Assembly: GCA_027559495.1 (NCBI GenBank)
Contig: JAMXSV010000010.1
Coordinates: 1,984,001-2,048,000, forward strand
Reading direction: 5' to 3'
Length of the DNA: 64,000 nucleotides
Source of the DNA: Aurifilum marmelostoma
Lineage: Eukaryota > Ascomycota > Sordariomycetes > Diaporthales > Cryphonectriaceae
Shown: piece after piece, positions 60,285 to 64,000 of the stretch
Position numbering within the stretch: position 1 is the stretch's first letter
Layout: every line of letters begins with the position of its first letter
Notes under the pieces: model-generated
Seen by the model: the letters and a program-made list of their open reading frames with translations, nothing else
The model's database searches: none
Told to the model about the DNA's origin: nothing
Made by a program: the position numbers and the translations under genes

Positions 60285-61094
60285 ATGGGCCAGCAATACT
60301 CCCAGCCCAAGCCTGGCGTCAGGCTCCAGGTGATCTGCGCCGGCCTCCCGCGCACAGGGACGGCCTCGCTCAGCGCGGCGCTCGAGATCCTCCTAGACGG
60401 GCCCGTCTACCACGGCGGCACGCAGATGTTCAACGGGCCCGAGCGAGACATCAAGACGGCCCTGGACATCCTGCACCACTGGCCGCCCGCCGACGGCGCG
60501 CGCCACGCCGAGAACCTGCGGCTGCTGGACGGCCTCGTGGGCCAGGGGTACGCGGCGGTCGCGGACAGCCCCGGGGCGGGGCTCGTGCCGGAGCTGCTGG
60601 AGCTGTACCCGGGCGCGCGGGTGCTCTGCACGACGAGGGGCGTGGGCGCGTGGGAGAGGTCGATGGAGGGGGTGAGCAGCGCGTCGACCATGTGGTTCCT
60701 GCGGGCCGTGCTGTGGCCGCTGCCGACGCTGCGGTGGACGGTCGACTACATTGACGCGCTGCGGTGCCAGTGGTTTGCCCTGTACGGCGAGACGGAGCCG
60801 CCGACGCGCAAGAGCTACCACAGGCATGTCGAGTGGATGAGGGAGGTCGTGCCGCCGGGCCAGCTGTTCTTCGTGGATGTCAAGGACGGGTGGGACCCGC
60901 TGTGTCGGGCGCTCGGGCTGCCTGTGCCCGAGGGCGTGCCGTTTCCTCATATCAATGACGGCAAGGCCATCGAGGAGTTTGCCGCCAAGCAGACTGTGAG
61001 GGGACTCAAGGCATGGTTGGGGATACTGACCCGTGTGATGGTGGTGGGTGCCCTGGGCTATGTGACCTTCCAGGTCTCGCGGCATTGGTTTTGA
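60285..61094 (+). CDS. sulfotransferase-like P-loop protein, possibly N-myristoylated
   Basis: This single exon encodes 269 residues from the ATG at 60285. The N-terminal P-loop GLPRTGTASLSAAL matches the 5'-phosphosulfate-binding loop of the Sulfotransfer_4 family, widely found in fungi and often misannotated as NAD-dependent epimerase. Further family marks are VLCTTRGVGAWERSM (the 3'-phosphate-binding region) and the segment around FPHINDG. The N-terminus MGQQYSQP has Gly2 and Ser6, a plausible N-myristoylation signal, and the C-terminus ends in a hydrophobic helix (ILTRVMVVGALGYVTF), so it could be membrane-bound. An upstream in-frame start is less likely because it would lose the myristoylation signal and begins within the pyrimidine-rich leader. 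Donor, acceptor and even catalytic activity are unknown. Confidence 0.85.
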   Translation: MGQQYSQPKPGVRLQVICAGLPRTGTASLSAALEILLDGPVYHGGTQMFNGPERDIKTALDILHHWPPADGARHAENLRLLDGLVGQGYAAVADSPGAGLVPELLELYPGARVLCTTRGVGAWERSMEGVSSASTMWFLRAVLWPLPTLRWTVDYIDALRCQWFALYGETEPPTRKSYHRHVEWMREVVPPGQLFFVDVKDGWDPLCRALGLPVPEGVPFPHINDGKAIEEFAAKQTVRGLKAWLGILTRVMVVGALGYVTFQVSRHWF

Positions 61095-61462
61095 TGAGAG
61101 TCCCCTCGGATTAGTGTATCATTATTATTATTTCTTCCCTTGGAATGTATCAAGAGACTACTAGCAAGAAGATTGACATTTATCTTCCATCATTGAAGTG
61201 ACGAGAGGCCTACTCACATGCCCCAAGCCTGGGTGGTGGAATGCTGGAGGAAATTGCCCGCTTAGGTCATTCATGGTGTTTGGGGCTCATCACAGAGCAT
61301 TTGTTGACCGACAGATGTTTTATTTGAATCTTTGCTGTCTGAATACCGACACAACACAACCTTGTTACTCTTTATATGAAAAGGGACAGAACAGCTTCGA
61401 CAATGGCTCAACGCCACAAAGATGATGAAGAAAAAAAAGGACAAGACAAAAGTTAATTTGAA
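61095..61462. other. intergenic before tRNA-Pro
   Basis: Non-coding sequence between the sulfotransferase-like gene and the tRNA gene. A T-run terminator of the tRNA falls at 61448-61451 on the minus strand. Confidence 0.5.
61448..61451 (-). terminator. Pol III terminator of tRNA-Pro
   Basis: A TTTT run on the minus strand starts 12 bases past the tRNA 3' end. A longer T run (61431-61438) lies a little further downstream as back-up. Confidence 0.7.
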
Positions 61463-61551
61463 GGGTCTTGCCGCGGATCGAACGCGGGGCCTCTCGCAAT
61501 GATGATTAGGGTGAGCCCTAAGCGAGAATCATACCACTAGACCACAAGACC
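61463..61551 (-). tRNA. tRNA-Pro(AGG) with a 17-base intron
   Basis: The acceptor stem GGTCTTG pairs perfectly with CAAGACC, followed by discriminator C. The anticodon stem CTCGC/GCGAG encloses the loop TTAGGGT with anticodon AGG at 61519-61517, reading CCU and CCC. A 17-base intron (61515-61499) interrupts the loop after the base 3' of the anticodon, the standard place for eukaryotic tRNA introns. The mature tRNA is 72 bases. The internal A box (TGGTCTAGTGG) and B box (CGTTCGATCCG) are both present. Confidence 0.97.
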
Positions 61552-63315
61552 GGGTAATTGTTGTTAAGATCGTTTTAAGAATCAGTTTATATAGACATCT
61601 TCAGATTCCGTGCCGTAAATGCACATCGACAACATCCTCAGGAGACTAAATGGTGAAGAAAAAAATAAGAATATCCATAAAACACATCAAAAGATATATC
61701 CGAGCGCAAACTCAATCGAGAGCCATGGAGTGAGGGTCCGGCTATTGGGAATGCTTCTGCCCGGATAATAGAGGATTTAGAGAGGATTTCAGATTCAAGA
61801 AATCCTGACGCAACTATTTATGTTAATTACTTGGAGTCTGTCAGTTTGTAAAGGAAGGTGCGTGCCTTTGATTGGGAATAAATCTCTAAAGGCAATCGCA
61901 AACCTTGTCATGGCCCCGAAGTCCTCAGCTTCATTGATATCTCTACCATACGACACCGAGTAATTAGCTCGCATTTCGAAAATATGAGTTGGCGGTGGAT
62001 GGGGCTTGATGAACCCCTTGACAGAAGGTATCTGTTCGCGAGCGAGTGGCTGTTCTTCGCACGAAAGGGTTCAATATCAACGCAGTGACTGTGTGCACTT
62101 AGATTGGGATAATTACGCAGTCTTCGTTCCTGTTGGCGGCGTGATATCGAAATGCATCGGTTGGCAGCTCAAGAACAAAACCACCATTTCAAGACGATGA
62201 TCGTGACAGCTACTGAAAATGGATTTCATGAGATGAGGAGACGTTGGCGGGTCCGGGTTCGAAGCACATGCCGGGCTGGCATGCCCGGCAATCAGATCAA
62301 TCATTCCTCTTCATGGCCATCTCTCCTCTTGCCTTTCAATACCACTCTTCTCATCTTCTTGCGATCTCATCGCATCTCCATGTGTCCTTTGAACGCCAGA
62401 GTTACTCGCCTTTTCTCCTCCGACTCCAAGCCCCAAGTAACAGTTGTTTGTGACACCCATCTGCGCCCACCCTGCCCACAAATGATGGCATTTGCTCTAA
62501 GCAAAATCCCCAGGCCGAGGCCTGTAGCGTAGGTAAATTGTTTTATTTGGCCTTGAGGCGAAATGTGCATTACGCTCCTGCAGGGGCGGTCCTCTAGTCG
62601 TTGGACCGCCGCCTGCATCGGGTTCCCACTAGTGTTATTTGACATATTTGGGGGGGGGGGGGGCAGTGAGGCCAATGCCACTGGCTAGCTCAACTCACAA
62701 CACGGGTGGGTGTCTCCCAACGCCACGGCCTATAAAAGCATACGGGACTTTTTTCAATGGGGCACAGTTTTATGATATGTAGCTCTGATGGATTGGCCCC
62801 CAAATGAGGACTTTCTTGGGCTACTACCACAGGAGGGTATCTGCTCATCACCTGCGGGGCAGCGCCACCCATTTTTAGCGTTCCCTCCCGTTGGATAGTC
62901 GAGCTTCTCACCAACAACGTCTTGACAGGACGCCTGCCTATCCCGGCTCCTGATAGGGTAAGTAAGTACCCTCCTCACCAACAGCACCATGCAGACCTCA
63001 GGTCAATCAGCCGCTGCCGGGTGGACGGTTGGTTGGGATGCAGTGAAAAGGGGCAAGCATTTGTAGTTCCAACGGCTGGCAGGCTCTGTTCGAGACATTC
63101 ATATTACTACTGCAGTACCATCTCGAGGAGCTGTGCTGCTCAATTATCCCCCCGTCTTCGATCAGAACCCCATCGAATCTTTTGCACAACCTCGCGCCTT
63201 TCTGCAACGCCTATTGATCCTCTCCCCCAGCCCCTCTCTGCCTCTCTTTCTCTCTCTCTCTCTCTTCTTCCTGTGTGTGTGGCCCTCCAGTTTCTCCATC
63301 CTTTCATCCATCATC
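61552..63315. other. 1.8 kb intergenic region between tRNA-Pro and ERG26
   Basis: No coding region recognised. A good TATAAAAG at 62731-62738 is 580 bases before the ERG26 start and has no gene right after it. G run at about 62650-62662. The last 100 bases before 63316 are CT-rich. Confidence 0.5.
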
Positions 63316-64000
63316 ATGGCAGACGTTAGCGGCGCTGGTAGCGATGAAGGCGCCTTGTCCCTCAGTCCCGTCCTCGTCACCGGCGGCTGCGGTTTCATCG
63401 GCTACCACATCATCGCTCAGATTCTCAAGGAGGAGCCAGACTGCGAAGTCCACGTCATCGATATCAACATCGGGCGCAACCGCATTGATGGCGTCGAGTA
63501 TCACAGCTGTGATATCGCGAGTGCGTCCCAGGTCGAACAGGTCCTGACGCAGACCCGCCCCAAGACCATCTTCCATGTTGCATGCCCCGAATCTACGGTC
63601 CAGCAGCCTGCCAAGTTCAGACTGGTCAACGTGACGGGAGCCCACAACCTTCTTGTCTCTGCAAGGAAGGTCCAGACGGTCCAGGCCTTCATCAACACAT
63701 CCACCTCATCTGTGATCCACGACAATCGTTCCGATCTTGTCAGGGCCGACGAGAGCCTGCCCGTTCTTCAGTACCCAGCCCAGAAGCGGGTCTATACTTT
63801 GACCAAGGCAGAAGCCGAAGCCGAGATCCTCGCCGCCAGCCGTCAGGACGGTGATGCTTCGATGCTTACTGTTTCCATGCGGCCCGCAACCGTCTTTGGG
63901 GAGCGCGACACCATCACCTTTGGCAAGATCGTCGAGAATGCCCGAAAGGGGAACGGCAAGGTCCAGTTCGGCCCTGGAGGAAACCTGTATGACTTTGTCT
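63316..64000 (+). CDS. ERG26: sterol-4-alpha-carboxylate 3-dehydrogenase, 5' part
   Basis: The reading frame is open from the ATG at 63316 to the end of the window (228 codons and one base), so the gene is cut by the border. The NAD-binding motif TGGCGFIGYH is at residues 22-31 and the catalytic YxxxK is Tyr160/Lys164 in RVYTLTKAEAE; STSSVIHDN precedes it, and RPATVFGERD follows. This is the 3-beta-hydroxysteroid dehydrogenase family; closest by these features is Erg26, which oxidatively decarboxylates the C-4 carboxyl in ergosterol synthesis, at the ER. Yeast Erg26 has about 350 residues, so roughly one third is missing. A paralogue from a triterpenoid pathway cannot be excluded, but no such cluster is visible here. 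Confidence 0.85.
   Translation, partial: MADVSGAGSDEGALSLSPVLVTGGCGFIGYHIIAQILKEEPDCEVHVIDINIGRNRIDGVEYHSCDIASASQVEQVLTQTRPKTIFHVACPESTVQQPAKFRLVNVTGAHNLLVSARKVQTVQAFINTSTSSVIHDNRSDLVRADESLPVLQYPAQKRVYTLTKAEAEAEILAASRQDGDASMLTVSMRPATVFGERDTITFGKIVENARKGNGKVQFGPGGNLYDFV

Overview
This window is nuclear DNA from a filamentous ascomycete (Pezizomycotina, probably Sordariomycetes). The evidence is GC-rich coding exons interrupted by short introns of about 60-200 bases with GT-AG borders and CTAAC/CTGAC-like branch sites, a CFEM protein, an AA11 lytic polysaccharide monooxygenase, a GH7 cellulase, several GPI-tailed Ser/Thr-rich wall proteins, and a tRNA-Pro(AGG) split by an intron. The class-level assignment is inference. 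I reconstructed 20 protein genes and one tRNA gene by joining exons whose phases agree. Every multi-exon model below closes in frame, except two that carry a one-base frameshift.

Layout. 0.5-5 kb: a MetX-like alpha/beta hydrolase, a GPI-anchored Ser/Thr-rich protein and a CFEM protein. 7.8-18 kb is a housekeeping block: a DHA1-type MFS transporter, DPM3 (dolichol-phosphate-mannose synthase subunit), a large basic coiled-coil nuclear-looking protein, a mitochondrial oxidoreductase-like (Oxld) protein, a small membrane protein and a dihydroflavonol-reductase-like SDR. 19-23 kb: a D-2-hydroxyacid dehydrogenase and the xanthine phosphoribosyltransferase XPT1. 27.5-34 kb: a histidine phosphatase, a Kre9/Knh1-like secreted protein, an orphan protein and a GPI-anchored aspartic protease with a microsatellite-bearing intron. 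37-50 kb is rich in secreted products: an AA11 monooxygenase with a C-terminal X278-like module, a CorA-like membrane protein with a degenerate GMN motif, another GPI-type wall protein and a GH7 cellobiohydrolase. 52-64 kb: a long fusion of an alpha/beta hydrolase with a CorA-like channel, an orphan coiled-coil protein, a sulfotransferase-like P-loop protein, tRNA-Pro and the 5' part of ERG26 (runs off the end).

How the genes work together: most are independent housekeeping units, as usual in fungi, with head-to-head and tail-to-tail pairs and no evident biosynthetic cluster. A loose theme is the cell surface and secretome: CFEM, three GPI Ser/Thr-rich proteins or proteases, Kre9-like, AA11, GH7, plus DPM3, which supplies mannose for GPI and O-mannosylation. 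I treat this as a theme and not as an operon-like system. I found no clear undescribed system. The most unusual items are the hydrolase-CorA fusion, the CorA-like gene with an altered GMN motif 11 kb away, and two conserved genes that are each broken by a single extra base at a C homopolymer, which more likely reflects sequence error than biology.

Long gene-poor stretches (notably 23.2-27.6 kb and 42.0-46.7 kb) contain no ORF I trust and no transposon I can recognise.
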